NCBI RefSeq assembly: GCF_039555335.1
Contig: NC_092628.1
Coordinates: forward strand, 99,839,893-99,903,892
Length of the DNA: 64,000 bases
Direction: 5' to 3'
DNA from: Amphiura filiformis
Lineage: Eukaryota > Echinodermata > Ophiuroidea > Amphilepidida > Amphiuridae
The notes under the pieces are model-generated. The model was not told the origin of the DNA. It was given only the letters and a program-made list of their open reading frames with translations, and did no database searches. Each line of letters starts with the position of its first letter. The first letter of the stretch is position 1. This document shows positions 12,285 through 24,344 of this stretch, one piece after another. The translations under genes were made by a program, and so were the position numbers.

Positions 12285-12468
12285 CAGTGGCATAGCCAAA
12301 TGAGGCAAAGGGGCAGCTTCCCCCTGTGAGAAGTCTTGCCCCCTGTGAGAGGATTTTTTTTTAAATTCTTTTTTTGTAATTTGTAGTCCATTTTTAACCA
12401 TTTTCGTCAAAGTTTTCCCCTGAAAATTTGCATTACCCGCCTCTGAAAAAGTCCTGGCTATGCCACTG
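12285..12468. mobile_element. hAT-type miniature element (MITE)
   Basis: 184 bp with perfect 14-bp terminal inverted repeats: CAGTGGCATAGCCA at the left and TGGCTATGCCACTG at the right. The flanking 8-mers CTAATATA and GTAATATA differ at one base, consistent with the 8-bp target duplication of hAT elements. No coding capacity, so it is non-autonomous. Confidence 0.8.
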
Positions 12469-12473
12469 GTAAT

Positions 12474-13190
12474 ATATATCAAGATTCCTTCCATGAAACA
12501 GTTATTACTAGCCTAGTCACAGGGAGAAATGGTGTTCAAGAGTTACAAGAGCTAAAAATAGAAGAAGTGCAAGAAATCGTTCAAACGCAGAGAGGGTGAG
12601 GCTTTTGATTCATATAATATCCGGAAGGCTACAGTATAGGAGCCAAAGGGTTTATTTGGCATGGATAAGGTGTCCAGGAAATGGTAACGTTTGAAAGTTG
12701 CAAAGAATAGGTGGTCAGAAGAAACCGACATAGAAAAAAGATGGAAGTATTCCAAAGATTGCGAGACTGCAATAAGAAGGTCGTGTGGCAATCGAAAAAC
12801 AGTTTTAACAACTTTTATCACGTCCAGCACCAGTACGATCTCATGGCGTGAATGAATATAATTTTTGTGCTTGCAGTCAAAGATTTTCAGTCTTTTTCAG
12901 TCTCGCGATATTTGGAATACGTCTGTCTTCTTTCACGGTCGGTTTTTTCTAATCACCACTTCTGTGCAAATTTCCCCCGTCACCATTTTCTGGACACCTT
13001 ACCCAGGCCAAATAAACTCATTGACTCCAATACCGAAACCTTCCGGGTATTCTCTGTACCACAAACCTTGCCCTCTCTGCGTTAGACGATCTTGCCCTTC
13101 CACCATGTTGCCATCAAATTGAACACCCTTTCGCCATATGACTAGGCTAGTATTAACTGTTTCATGGGAGTTATCTTGATACATATCACT
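12474..13190. mobile_element. Large imperfect palindromic (foldback) element
   Basis: The left end TATCAAGATTCCTTCCATGA with ACAGTTATTACTAGCCTAGT is inverted at the right end (ACTAGGCTAGTATTAACTGT, then ATCTTGATA). Inside, the left half (GCAGAGAGGGTGAGGC, ATTTGGCATGGATAAGGTGT) is the diverged inverted complement of the right half. The symmetry axis is near 12830. ORFs inside are shadows of the palindrome. Confidence 0.75.
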
Positions 13191-13199
13191 TTCATGTAC

Positions 13200-14390
13200 A
13201 ATCGATAGGATCCGATTGCGTCGTTACTCATTTTTGCTCTATTTTGAGAATGTTATAATACTTATGTTTAGTGTGTGTTAAGTTAAAATAAATAAGACTC
13301 TTAGTCATTTTAGTTTTCTCTTCATGCATTTTATGGAACATTTATTATGTTTATATAACAATTACTTTTAAAGGCACAAATATTTACATATATTAATTTT
13401 TATAAGTTAAAAATGTACATTTAATGAAATTGTATTACCACATGTTGTGTAGTATTTATCATACATGTATTAGAATTCTTGTAACTAGAACAGGGCCCTT
13501 AGAGATAAACAAAAATAAATATATATATATATATAAATAAATAAACATAATATATCAAGAGATAACTAAATAAATAAAACGTAAATATGAGTTGAAAGCT
13601 TGTTCGTTTACTGTTTAAAGAACTAAATACATATCGCAACGAAAGTACAAAAACGTACTTAACAAAATGAGTTAAAATTACTCGACCCTTTTATTAAAGG
13701 CAAACACCTTTTGCTTTAATGTTATGAAGACGTATTGAAGTGAATACATTAATCAATTTGAAAGCGTTAGTATCAATGTTGAAAATAGCCTGTTTAAAAT
13801 GTTACGCTCTTAAAATAGTAAAATAGGTACACAGTTTCTATATGTGTAATTGAGATAGAGCCTTCTGTCATTTAAATGTGAAGCTATACTTAAGAAGGCA
13901 ATATAATTGTGTTACTCCACATATGTAGCCTTATCTTTGAAATACTCACTACATAACATTATACATCAAAATCAAGAAGTAGTGTCGACGAAAAAGTACC
14001 TTATATTCTGTGTAACTTGAGTTGACCATTTCAAATCGAGGGGTTTGTGCAACAAATTTGTAACTGAAATTTTTGTCGAAATTGAGTTCTTGATAACTTC
14101 GAAACAATATTTTATTTATATAATTATAAAGTTTTTAAAAATGAACCACCAAAACTATTCTGTAAAATGGTCATTTACGACTTTATTGAACCCCACAAAA
14201 TATGTTTAAAAAACAAGCTAATGATTGAATTAAGAAAAGGCTAAATCTAAATGCCACTAATATAAGAGTGGCCTTTGCCGGGTCATTTTATATGTACATA
14301 CATATCAGTCTCAAAATAGACTTACTTATTTTAGACCTTATACCGATCTTGGTTTTGATTCAGATATCTCACTTCTCATATATGTGATGC
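13200..14390. other. Intergenic AT-rich stretch
   Basis: I see no gene. It contains short AT runs such as (AT)n with AAATA units near 13514-13550. Confidence 0.35.
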
Positions 14391-14392
14391 AA

Positions 14393-14626
14393 TCAAGCAA
14401 AATCAGTCGGAACTCGGAAATATTGATTTTGAGATATAGCCAAACAAAGGAATTATTTCCTTTTGTTTCCTGTTGTTTTGCAAATTCTTTAATTACTCAT
14501 ATCTTTGGAACTGGTTGTTCAATTTAAATAGAGTTTTCTTCAAAATGCAGCTTTGTAAATGATGTTTACTCTCATATAAGAAACTGAAAATTTATTATTT
14601 CCGAGTTCCGACTGATTTTGCTTGAG
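14393..14626. repeat. 234-bp inverted-repeat element with ~30-bp ends
   Basis: TCAAGCAAAATCAGTCGGAA continuing with CTCGGAAATA at the left is mirrored as TATTTCCGAG then TTCCGACTGATTTTGCTTGA at the right. The spacer is about 170 bp and non-coding. It lies just beyond the 3' end of gene 2. Confidence 0.75.
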
Positions 14627-14964
14627 CATATTATAAACTCTTTGTTATAAATTGAACATTTCTACCAATATCAAAAATCCACATAACATAATGAAACAAA
14701 TGGTTAAAATGCTAATAATAAGAAAATACTAGCTACTTTTGTTATCACTTACCAAAACAGTACGTTTTTTAAACTATACTATAGATGAGTTCCGTAACTA
14801 CGGAAGCTTCTTTTCTTTTCTTTTTCCGAAAATCAAAATATCAACAACAACAAATAATTTTTCCATGTCCCCGATTTTGTGGGAACGGATCACATTTTTG
14901 TATACTTGTAAGAACGGTGTCATATTTGTTTCTTCTGTAACTAACTTGATGTCATTGTGTTGCT

Positions 14965-17900
14965 CTATTGTGAATGATGAGCTTCAAACTGGGCAAAGTC
15001 TTGCAGAATCATTGGCAAATATCGCTTCATACTGTGAAGAATCTTGAAATCCCGAACCATACGCTCAGTTTGTCCAGTTGCTTCTTCCAATGGCTGCACT
15101 GACGGTAAGGTATCGACTGGCAGACCCAGCTGTCCCATCTATAAAATTAATGATATTGATAAACATTGTTAATGTTTTAGAAAATAACGTTTGTAGTTAA
15201 GACTAGGTGTTCACAAGGCAATGACAAAAGATTGAAATTATCTTTTTCTAATATGTGACCGTACAGCACGAATGAGCCGTAAATTCCCTAGCTGGCGTGA
15301 CATCTGTCTCATTTTTATAGTCAAACACCAATCAATAATCCTAGTTGTTGAAGAGGATAATAAGCTTCTACCTCAGATGGCTGTAGAATTTTAATAGCTC
15401 TGGTCTTTGTTTGCTTTGGCTAATCCTGTTCAAGTGATGGGTTACCAGGCATTGTATTTTGTATAGGTATGTATAACCAACCATTAACAATGAGAGAACT
15501 TCCTTGAACCTCGTTTACTTGGGGTGATTTGAAATGACCGCCAGTTATGACTGTTTGATATTTATTGTGATATTTATTGTGGAAAAAGAGACACATGTAG
15601 AAACGAAAAAAAAAGCTACCATTTTGTTGAAGGAGCGAAGTTCAACAAACCATAACCCCGCTTCTGGATACCGTTTGAAGTCAAATAATATACCATTTTA
15701 AAGCTTATGATGTATATTTTCTAAGCACGAAATAAAACAAAATTTACCAAGGGAGGAATTTACGGCTCATTCGCCGTGTACGGTCACATATGTAGAACGA
15801 TGCATCACGTGGTTGACAAACGGAGGTGTTTAGGTACTTGCAATGTGCATCCAGATTGGACTGAACGGCAATAAAACATTCCTCAACCTACATAGTATAT
15901 CAGTCAATTGTCTGGCTACAAAAACGAATTCGGTTTCTAAATGTGTGTGTCAAATGATTAAGTTGTTGAAATTGCAAACAAACAATTTTGAGGTTATTTG
16001 CAGTTTTCACTCACCACATTCTCAATCAAGGACAGTACTCGTTCATTTCTCTTTTGCACCTCGTCAATTTTGTGGGTAAAGTCTGGAAGAGTTTGCATAT
16101 ACGCTTCATCTCGGAACACCTCGCCCAGGAGCTGCTTGTATCTGTATAAGTTTTGACGATGGATGGGTAACAGTTGGTCCTCCTGAAATGATAGTAAACT
16201 ATATATTTAGCTATAATGTTGAAATATGATCTGCATCAACGTAGATTTTTCAAATCATATCTTGTTCCGAAACTTGTTTTTTAATGCCAATTGAGTACAC
16301 ATCTAAATGGTACTGGCATTTGGCGGTGTTAGAACTGTATAGAAAAGGTTATTTCAGTTAGGTATCTTATAGAGTTACGGTTTGTTATAACGAAAATATG
16401 CACAAAATAATTGCCTTGTCATTTTGTACTTACTCGAAGTCGGCTCCTGATAACGGCAGAAAGCTCAACAAAATTAGGCAGACCTGCAATCTGTATTGGT
16501 GGATCAACTTCTATACCATGAAGTCGCTCTTCCATCTGGAAAGGGAATATAAAGGAGAAGTACATATAAGTTTTATCTATCTGTGAACTTCTTTTTCTTT
16601 TATATCGATCCATCTCTCTCTCTCCCTTATCCAATCTACCCCTTTCCATTTATTATTTTTCTCCTAGAGCTTAATTATTATCTTCGGTTAATCGTGTTCA
16701 TTGACAGCTCATGCAATAGTTTAGTAAGAAAATCAACTTGTGACTTATTAAAGATGAGGAAAATATCTTACATATTCCTCGTACAGCTCATTCAAATAGT
16801 GATTCAGAATTGTTGTCCTTTCAAGAAGTTGGTGTGATAAATTTTCTATCCTGATATGTGGTGAGACTGTGGTCACTGTCATTGGTGGTGTACTAGGTGG
16901 ATGCGTGCATTGGAGATACAAGAAATCCTGCAATGGTAGCTGGAGGTATAGATTCATTTCTTGTAGTATGTACAGACTCCTACGGTTTCTTTCATACGCC
17001 TTCTCCAAATTGTTCAATTTTATTTCCGGTACATCAAGGTCGTTGTGAATTACGTTCAACTGACTCATCTGTAAACACAAGCAGTCACATGTTTAAAGAT
17101 AATAATGAAAATGAAAAGAGTGATAATTATAATAATCATTAAGAAATAGATTGAAAAGGCATTCTCAACATAATAATAAATAAAACTCTTTCCATATTAT
17201 GTCTTCTTTTTTAATATTTCCTAGCGAATCTTATTCTGCTTAGCAAACTATGGGTTCTAGCTCTACTGATTTAGCTGATCCGATTTAGTTACATTTTCAC
17301 TCCCCCACCACCTCAACCACTATCAATAATCACCTCTCCAACTCCATACACACACCCTCATACGACCCCTCCCCACTAATATTCCCGAAGTCCAAATGTC
17401 CTCGGTGTGTTTTCATGTCAAGTGCTTAAAAAGTCGGTAAAACCGAACAAGTGTTAAAACGGTTAACGCTGCGAGGACATAAGCTATAGAAGGGGTAGTA
17501 GGGTATAAGACCTCATTTTCGCCTTTTAACGAGGTTTCTGTAAGGACAGGTGTTAATTAGGTCCTCGTTAAGCACGAGGTCCACAGTGTATCGGTGTGTT
17601 GTTATGTTGGAGTCCTCGAGAGTAATACAAACCAAACGCCCACATACACACCCCCACCCCACACACCTTTTTCAGATTTAATATACTTACCACGTTTAGA
17701 ATTCTGTTCGTAACAGACAGTGTGAGTGTCTCAAGAGTTTGCAATTCAGGTGTAAAATCCTTGATTGACTGGGATAGCGTCTCGTCATCGATGACTTTCT
17801 GTAAAACTGCTTTATATGCACGTAGGTTGGTCAGATGAGTGAGCAATAACTCACTCTCCTAGATAAATAATAAATACTAATTAATAAATATTAAAACATT

Positions 17901-19360
17901 TAAGAATCTTACTCAGGGGTGTGAGTGACCACAGATAAAAAAAAAATTTGGAAAGCTCCTGTACTTTTGTACAGACGAAGTGCCACAAAAGAGATAAAAA
18001 TCAAGATCAAAAAGTCTTAATTCAGATTTTAATCTGAACTCTCACACCCCCTGCTTACTTTAATAATATTGTTTAGGTACAGATTTGCCGTCATTGTGTT
18101 TATTAAACAGTATGAGATCCTCTTCAATTGACGTCTAACCATGATAGATATAATACAGATAATTTTCACGATATGAACGATAACCACTAAAAATTATTTT
18201 AAAAAAATGGTACTTCTTACTTCATTAGTACAGCATGTGTTTTGGACACCGAGATAAACCGACGCCGTGCTATTATACTTATTTAATACCAAATATCAAC
18301 AATATGTAGTTTGATCCAACTTGAGTAAAGCTTTAATACATTTTACTCACAGTCATTTTACGTCTGTTGCTAACAGTCATAGTGGAAATATCTGGTAGGC
18401 CGTCGATCTTCATAGCTGGCAGTACATTGTCAGGACTGATGTACCTGTCCGCTCGCTAAAAAATTAATAAGAGAAATATGACAATATTACAATAATGTAT
18501 GCGAGTGGATACGTAGAAGTGCATTATTCTGTACACTTTCTCGAGCAACAAGTGATACGCTTTTATTGTCATACACGAGAAAAAAAATCCCGTGATTTTT
18601 GCTATTTTAATAACAAAATGGCCATTAAAGTCCTTGTACTGGGATGTTTCACTCCCAACAATTATTATTAACCTATAATCAAAACACCTGGTTTTTAAAT
18701 CATGATCTTCTTCCATTTTTCTTCTGACTGTAGTTGTTCACTTACATATTCTTCATAGAGGTCCTTTTCGTGGTGCTCCAGGCTTAGTGTTGATTGAATT
18801 AGAAGACCATACTCGTCATAAGTGCTCAGTAGTGTCGCTTCCCTGCTTGAAACCCGGTGTGTTGGAGAACAATAGCAAGATGCAATGACGGAAATCAAGA
18901 ACAATGCTGAAAATAATCAGAATACATTTATTACTCTTGGTCATTTTATTATAAAACAAACACATCTAAACAATCTTGTAATTACAAGGTCCTTGATTTG
19001 AGTTGACGTAATGTGCGCTGCATAAAATGCAACCTTGGTGGTTGAAAGAAAAATAGTTTTAATTTCTGTTTGGTACAGTTTGGTTTAATTGTCCAAAAAA
19101 TGCGCGGCATATGTAAGTATGTCCCAAATTATCCCAGAGTCTTAACCCAAAGTCGATAGCTCATTTTCTAATTGAATTTGCCTTTTCAATAATATTTAAC
19201 AGCAACATCTAGTCAAGGTATTATTGTTTAAACTAATAATAATCAATTTTAAAATTGAAATAGTGATAATGATGGTTTATTCGCAACACTAAATATTTTT
19301 TTTATACCAACCGATGAGAAATAATGTAGGTCTCTTTCCATCTGGTGTTTGAGTTGCCAT
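14965..19360 (-). CDS. Gene 2: two-unit helical cytokine, CNTF/cardiotrophin-like
   Basis: Spliced gene, about 407 aa. Exons in transcript order: 19312-19360, 18746-18906, 18351-18455, 17691-17858, 16772-17068, 16434-16535, 16015-16182, 14965-15138. Intron 1 is phase 1 in the signal peptide (core LFLIALFLISVIA after splicing); the rest are phase 0. Donors are GTAAG or GTGAG except the weaker GTTGGT of intron 1. Unit 1: helix A ending DLYEEY, loop KIDGLPDIS, B/C exon ESELLLTHLTN to DDE and KDF, helix D LYILQEMNLYL then LQDF. After a Thr/Pro linker, unit 2: helix A ELYEEY, loop QIAGLPNF, B/C exon EDQLLPIHRQNLYRYK to RDE and PDF, helix D RDFKILHSMKRYLPMILQDF. The last exon was assembled by translating the minus strand directly and ends at TAG 14965-14967. 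It is a paralogue of gene 1 with the same unit order. I infer a secreted cytokine; receptor unknown. Confidence 0.78.
15250..15792. mobile_element. MITE in the last intron of gene 2
   Basis: Terminal inverted repeats of about 37 bp: ATATGTGACCGTACAGCACG with AATGAGCCGTAAATTCC at the left, and GGAATTTACGGCTCATTCGC with CGTGTACGGTCACATAT at the right. It is non-coding, sits in intron 15139-16014 and does not touch either splice site. Confidence 0.8.
16772..17068 (-). CDS. Gene 2 hinge exon: helix D of unit 1 + linker + helix A of unit 2
   Basis: 99 codons, phase 0 at both ends, acceptor TTACAG before ATG and donor GTAAGATAT. It starts MSQLNVIHNDL, carries helix D (YERNRRSLYILQEM, then LQDFLYLQ), a linker CTHPPSTPPMTVTTVSP, and the next helix A (LLERTTILNHYLNELYEEY). 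It corresponds to gene 1 exon 5861-6154, so the two-unit fusion predates the split of genes 1 and 2. Confidence 0.78.
17914..18053. mobile_element. 140-bp MITE in a gene 2 intron
   Basis: Ends CAGGGGTGTGAGTG and CTCTCACACCCCCTG are inverted repeats. CTTACT lies directly outside both ends and may be the target duplication. Inside are small palindromes such as CTGTACTTTTGTACAG. It sits in the intron between exons 17691-17858 and 18351-18455. Confidence 0.75.
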
Positions 19361-19482
19361 GGCAAATATAGAATGCCGGTATCTGTCTTAGCTCGCAAAA
19401 CAATCAAAGTTAAAGTGAAATCGCTAGGTGGTTCAGTTCAAAGTTGCTCACAAATATGAATGGGATTACAGACTTGGATTCA

Positions 19483-19490
19483 TATTTATA
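19483..19490 (-). promoter_or_regulatory. Candidate TATA box of gene 2
   Basis: Minus-strand TATAAATA lies 123 nt upstream of the proposed start codon at 19360. That spacing would leave a 5' UTR of roughly 90 nt. The motif is common in AT-rich DNA, so this is only a candidate. Confidence 0.35.
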
Positions 19491-19499
19491 ATATTTTCA

Positions 19500-22425
19500 A
19501 CAGGAAAAACAAAGAAAAAATCCTCACCTTGTTATAACTTTTGACTCATCATCGGTTTAAAATAATTTTATGTAACTATCGTTATATTCTGTCACGCAAG
19601 TGTCATTTCAGCACGCACCTACCTGGTAATTCTTACACGGTTGACGTATAGTATGTGCATCCATGCATACCGAGAACACTACAACTGAAATTACAGCACT
19701 CGGGTTACCTTGAAAATCAGATATTAAGCAAAATCAGAAAGTTGAATACTTCGTTGCTCAATAGAGAATATTGCGTTACTGTGCGTTTGACTTAACTTGT
19801 ATTGTTACGAAGAAAATAATCATGTTTTAAGTTGTTCTTTTACCTTTAATAAGAGGCAAATAATCTGAAGTAAGCATTATTCTTTACTTTGCATTGTTAT
19901 TTTGTTGGCAAAGTAATGTTATAAGCTGTTATAAATACTTGTAATATGCTGGGTACACTAGGTTGGGAATCCAGGTATGAAAAAAAAATCAACTTTCTTT
20001 ATAAACTCTTTCGATCGAAGTTGCAAAAATATTGCAAATTAAAAAGTAAAAGAAAAACCTTAATTTTGCGCTGAATAAATCCGGTTGAGAACCTCAAGTG
20101 ACGTCATTGTAAAAATAAAGCTATATGTATATGTGATGGGGTATATCGAAAGGAGACAATTTTGTGCAGGATCGTAAACGGAGAAATAGTACAAAATATG
20201 CCCGGGTGATTTTTTTCACAATTTGGGGTTTTTGCAAATTTGTAAATGTTTAATATTGTCTTCAGTTTCAGACCGGAATATAGCTGGCATCTTGCGTTTT
20301 TCAATGTACATATGCATGTACATTAATTGTCAATAATATTTTAAAGGCCGATATATCTCAATTTCCAATTTTATAATACCATAACTTACGAACTCAATAT
20401 CTTCACTCAGGAATGTCCGACTTCATTGGGGAAAACGGCGTTGTAGAGCAAAATATCTCTATATTTAAGAAATTTTAAACACTCAAAATTGATAACCTGC
20501 CCCAAAGTGTCTCTTTTTGATATACCACGTCACAAATTCAAATTAGTTACTTAATTAGCTTATTATGGACTGAAAATCAATTCAGGTTGAGGATCTCCAC
20601 CCCTACGGATTTCTGATATTAGGAAAGAAAGGAAAACCTATCCAAAATGGAACACACGGAAATACATCCGGACACACATACATACAAACACACAGAAGGA
20701 CTATACCATCACAATATCCCCCTCTATGGTTAAAGTCAGGGGGATAAAAACAGGATGTTTTGTAGCAGCTTGTTTAAAACATCCGGGCTACATTTTTATT
20801 TTACATCATTATTATCATATTCATGTAATTTTCAGATTCATTATATTAATCACGATATGTGTCCTTGAAAAATTATTAAAAGTTGTGATACGTCAAATAC
20901 GTCACGCATTTAACAAATAGTTTTCAAATTGATTGAGATTGCACAAGAAATATAAAAATACTGGAATTTCTGCCTGTCAAATTCAGCTTTTCAAAACTAC
21001 ACACAAACTGATTTATCTTTAGTTTTCCATCAAAATGGAGATTTTGGTATCAAAAAGAAAGCCCATATTCTCAAAATGTGTCAAAGGTGGGTAAACCCAT
21101 GCATTTCTTATTCACACGGTACTCTATGGACATTCCAATGCACTTTATATATCAACATGAAAGTGTATAGCTAGGGCTGCAAGGTGCAAGTCGAACATGA
21201 AGAAATAATAGGACCAGCCTCCTTTATATATTTTTCGGATTTGTTTTTGTAACCCATTACGGTCTAGACTAGTTGGAATGTGGTGTTTCATTTGGGTGTA
21301 GGCATGTCCACACCCCCATCCACGGGGCCCTCCTACAGCCGCACACACTTCTAACCACCCACACACCCCCTTCCCCATATCCCTAACCCCGCACCACCAT
21401 CCATACCCCATACCAACACACTCTCTGTCCACTTATCAGACAATACCTTTCTCTAATGCTAAATTATTGCAATTGATTTACATGACCTTAGGGAAGCCCC
21501 TTATACCTTTTCACAATGCCAATTAAGTGCTTAATCAAGCATAACATTTTCGTTCAACATGTGTTAGTTGGTGTGATAACCGTGTACGATAATGGACAGA
21601 ACTGACTCATAAATGGTGCAACAAAATATGGCAAATTTCATTTTGCATCCAATGTTTGAGTTGAAGAGAAAAACATTCAATTTAGTTTATCTTGCTATTG
21701 TTGGGTAACAGTTTTAGCTTTGTAATGCTTTTTGTTTTATTGAAGACCTGTTGATTCGTTATTAGCCATTTTAAGTGAACGAATTGATTCAAGAGTTACT
21801 TTGGGAATAGTCAAGAATTGCATGACATTATTTCTTCAAAAGCTGTGCTACTTTTTGACACTTAACAGCCCAAAGCTCATGCAAATAAAGTCAAAATAGA
21901 TGCAATATTTCAAGAAATTATTATTTGTATTATTTTATTTGCAATCCATTTCTAAACATATTTCGATATTTTTTAATTTGCGTAAAATGACCAACAAATG
22001 TAATGTAATACCATGGATTTTACATTTAATTAATCCCAAATTTGGTACTTTTTGAAAACAATACTTTATCTGATATGGATTCTTTTCACAGCATGGGAAA
22101 ATTGATGTTTTTCAAGGTTATTTATTGCTGATCATGTTGTCTTGTCATGCTTTAGTTGTGTCTGAACGAAAATTATGCCAAAAGTGGCATGGCACAAACC
22201 TGACTTTGGGCAACTTCCGTCGTCTTGGCATGTCTCATCAAACAATCAGCAATATTGTACCACTGGTTTGTACCATTTGATGAGGAGGGCGCCCTCAATG
22301 TTTTTCAAAATTACATTTTACATTTTACAAGATCATTACGATTGCAATGAACTTTTAGCGAACTAAAATACCCCGTAAAAATCAAGGCTTTAAGTGCTGC
22401 AAATATGACTGCAAAAATATACTGC
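19500..22425. other. Intergenic region upstream of gene 2
   Basis: No gene is recognised. The stretch holds a C-rich tract with CCACAC and CCCCC runs at about 21290-21430. A segment near 20640-20760 with ACACACATACATACAAACAC followed by ATATCCCCCTCT looks like the tail of a short retroposon, but I cannot place its ends. Confidence 0.3.
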
Positions 22426-22427
22426 TA

Positions 22428-22516
22428 GTGTTTATAGTGGGCAAGTATCCGGATAATCTCTAACCGGGTAGAAATTGTACCGCAATGTACCGCACATCTG
22501 CTCCCACTATAAACAC
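22428..22516. repeat. 89-bp MITE-like inverted repeat
   Basis: GTGTTTATAGTGGG at the left end and CCCACTATAAACAC at the right end form a perfect 14-bp inverted repeat around a short spacer. Non-coding. Confidence 0.65.
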
Positions 22517-22815
22517 GCTCTATAGATATATGGATAGTAATATCTACACGGATTGATAGGATAGCAAGATTCTTGTGAACAGGTTATAACAGTCTGATAC
22601 ACTAGTTCGATTCCTTTGTTGAGAGACCAGCACGCAGATATGCTCAATTGCTTAGTAATTATTGCAATGTACGTTCCCTTTGTGTACATTTGGGAGGAAT
22701 TTATCACCAAAGCAGTTTATAGAAAACACATTATTTATAGAAAGTGCAAGTGAATTTTGACATGTAGTCATTGGGATGGCACTAAATTCACGTTTTGTAT
22801 TACCAACTCAAGCCT

Positions 22816-23009
22816 ATTCGCTACTTGCACGGTTCCGCCATTATGCACTATGTGCGGGAGAGCCTCGAACTGGCAGCATACATGAATGGGAATTGAACTA
22901 GTCATAACGTTCTGTGTAAGGTTACATAATTTTTCCTTTCATGTATGCTGCCAGTTCGAGGCTCTCCCCGCACATAGTGCATAATGGCGGAACCGTGCAA
23001 GTAGCGAAT
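22816..23009. repeat. Foldback with two ~70-bp almost identical arms
   Basis: The left arm 22816-22885 (ATTCGCTACTTGCACGGTTC to CATGA) and right arm 22939-23009 are inverted copies differing by one extra C. The spacer is 53 bp. The arms contain TGGCGGAACCGTG and TGCTGCCAGTTCGAGG and are less AT-rich than the surroundings. It is either a young foldback element or a structured non-coding locus; no ORF is present. Confidence 0.85.
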
Positions 23010-23200
23010 GGCGAATTATGTTGGCTTGCTCTCAACAAAATGAGGCAATGTATCGATCGCTTATGAATAATTCACATCAACTCTTACTTGGCCCATGTGA
23101 TTGAGGTCACCACATAAAGGTGTCGTAAGTCAGGCAGCAGTGATTGTTTTTTTCCAAGAAAGTCTTCTAATATAATGACGGAAAGTCTTTTTGCTATATA

Positions 23201-24200
23201 CAGGGTGTCCAAAAAAAAGAGGCCCCTCATTGCGCCCTCTTTTTCTCCTATTTCTGAAAAGTTGATTAAATATATTTTGGTATGTAAAGAATTCTTTAAT
23301 CATTAGCTTTAATAAACCAGTACAATTATTTCAATCGGCTCACAACTTTTGAAGATATGCCCTTTTGAATAAAAGTACTCGTTTTCACTCTGTCCACGGA
23401 TAGCAAACAGAGTGGTTGGGATGGCTCATGCTGTGGAGTGGCCTGCACGATCACCAGACCTCACACCACTTGATTTTTTTTCCTTTGTGGCAAAATCCAA
23501 GATCTTCGTAAACGTATTACTGAATGCATTCGCAAGTATCCGGCGCACAGGGATGGTACACAACGCAATTGATGCAATGAGAACCAGGGCTGAAACCTGT
23601 ATTCACCAAGGAGGCAACCAGGTAGAGGGCAGAGCAGCACAGTAAACTCACTTCAGAAGAACCAAAGACAAACCAAACAGCCTTTCAGGGCTACCTTTTA
23701 TCCTAAAAAGAGAAATGACTTATGTTGTAAAGAAAAAAAGAAGAAAAAAAAGTAAGAAAGTAAAAAACATAATAAAACAAAAAGGCATAAATAACCAAGA
23801 AAAATAAGTAATTCCAAGTAAAGCAAAAGAAGTCCCATTCGGCAATGTTCGGCATCCATTTTACCCACTATGACACTATTAACAAAATCCATTGCCATAA
23901 TCCACCGGTAAAGCCCATTCCATAAATAAAGTTATTTTGAGGAATGTTTGATATTCATGCATGGTATGTGTACTCCTCGCCAAAGTAGCCAAACCTTCTT
24001 CGTGGACAGAGTGAAAAACAGGTACATTTCTTTCAAAGAGCATATCTTCAAAAGTTGTGAGCCAATTGATATAATTGTTTGGGTTTATTAAAGCTAACGA
24101 CTCAAGGCTTCCTTACATACCAAAATATATTTGATCAACTTTTCAGAAATAGGAGAAAAAGAGGGCCAAATGAGGGGCCTCTTTTTTTTGGGTCACCCTG
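23201..24200 (+). mobile_element. Mariner-type element, non-autonomous, 1,000 bp
   Basis: TA dinucleotides flank both ends. The left terminus CAGGGTGTCCAAAAAAAAGA with GGCCCCTCATTGCGCCCTCT is inverted at the right as AGAGGGCCAAATGAGGGGCC with CTTTTTTTTGGGTCACCCTG. The similarity continues inward through GAAAAGTTGAT and ATATATTTTGG. A transposase relic with VEWPARSPDLTPLDF lies near 23432-23480 and the rest is frameshifted or deleted. It belongs to the same family as 10890-11388. Confidence 0.85.
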
Positions 24201-24344
24201 TAGTTATGTCGAAATTAGAACTTGCTGACAATAATACGAAGGAAATGCATGACAGGTATAAGATATGGAATACAAGTGAGTATTTGAAGTCACCAAACAT
24301 GTGGGACCTCACGTGATCTTGGCGTCGTATTTGCCTGTGTGTTT

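Noticed and set aside
4650..19360. Growth hormone/prolactin or erythropoietin as the closest relatives of the helical proteins
   Set aside because: The intron phases would fit, but the mature units lack the conserved disulfide cysteines of those families, and the EY/GLP/DF motifs fit the CNTF/CT-1 group better.
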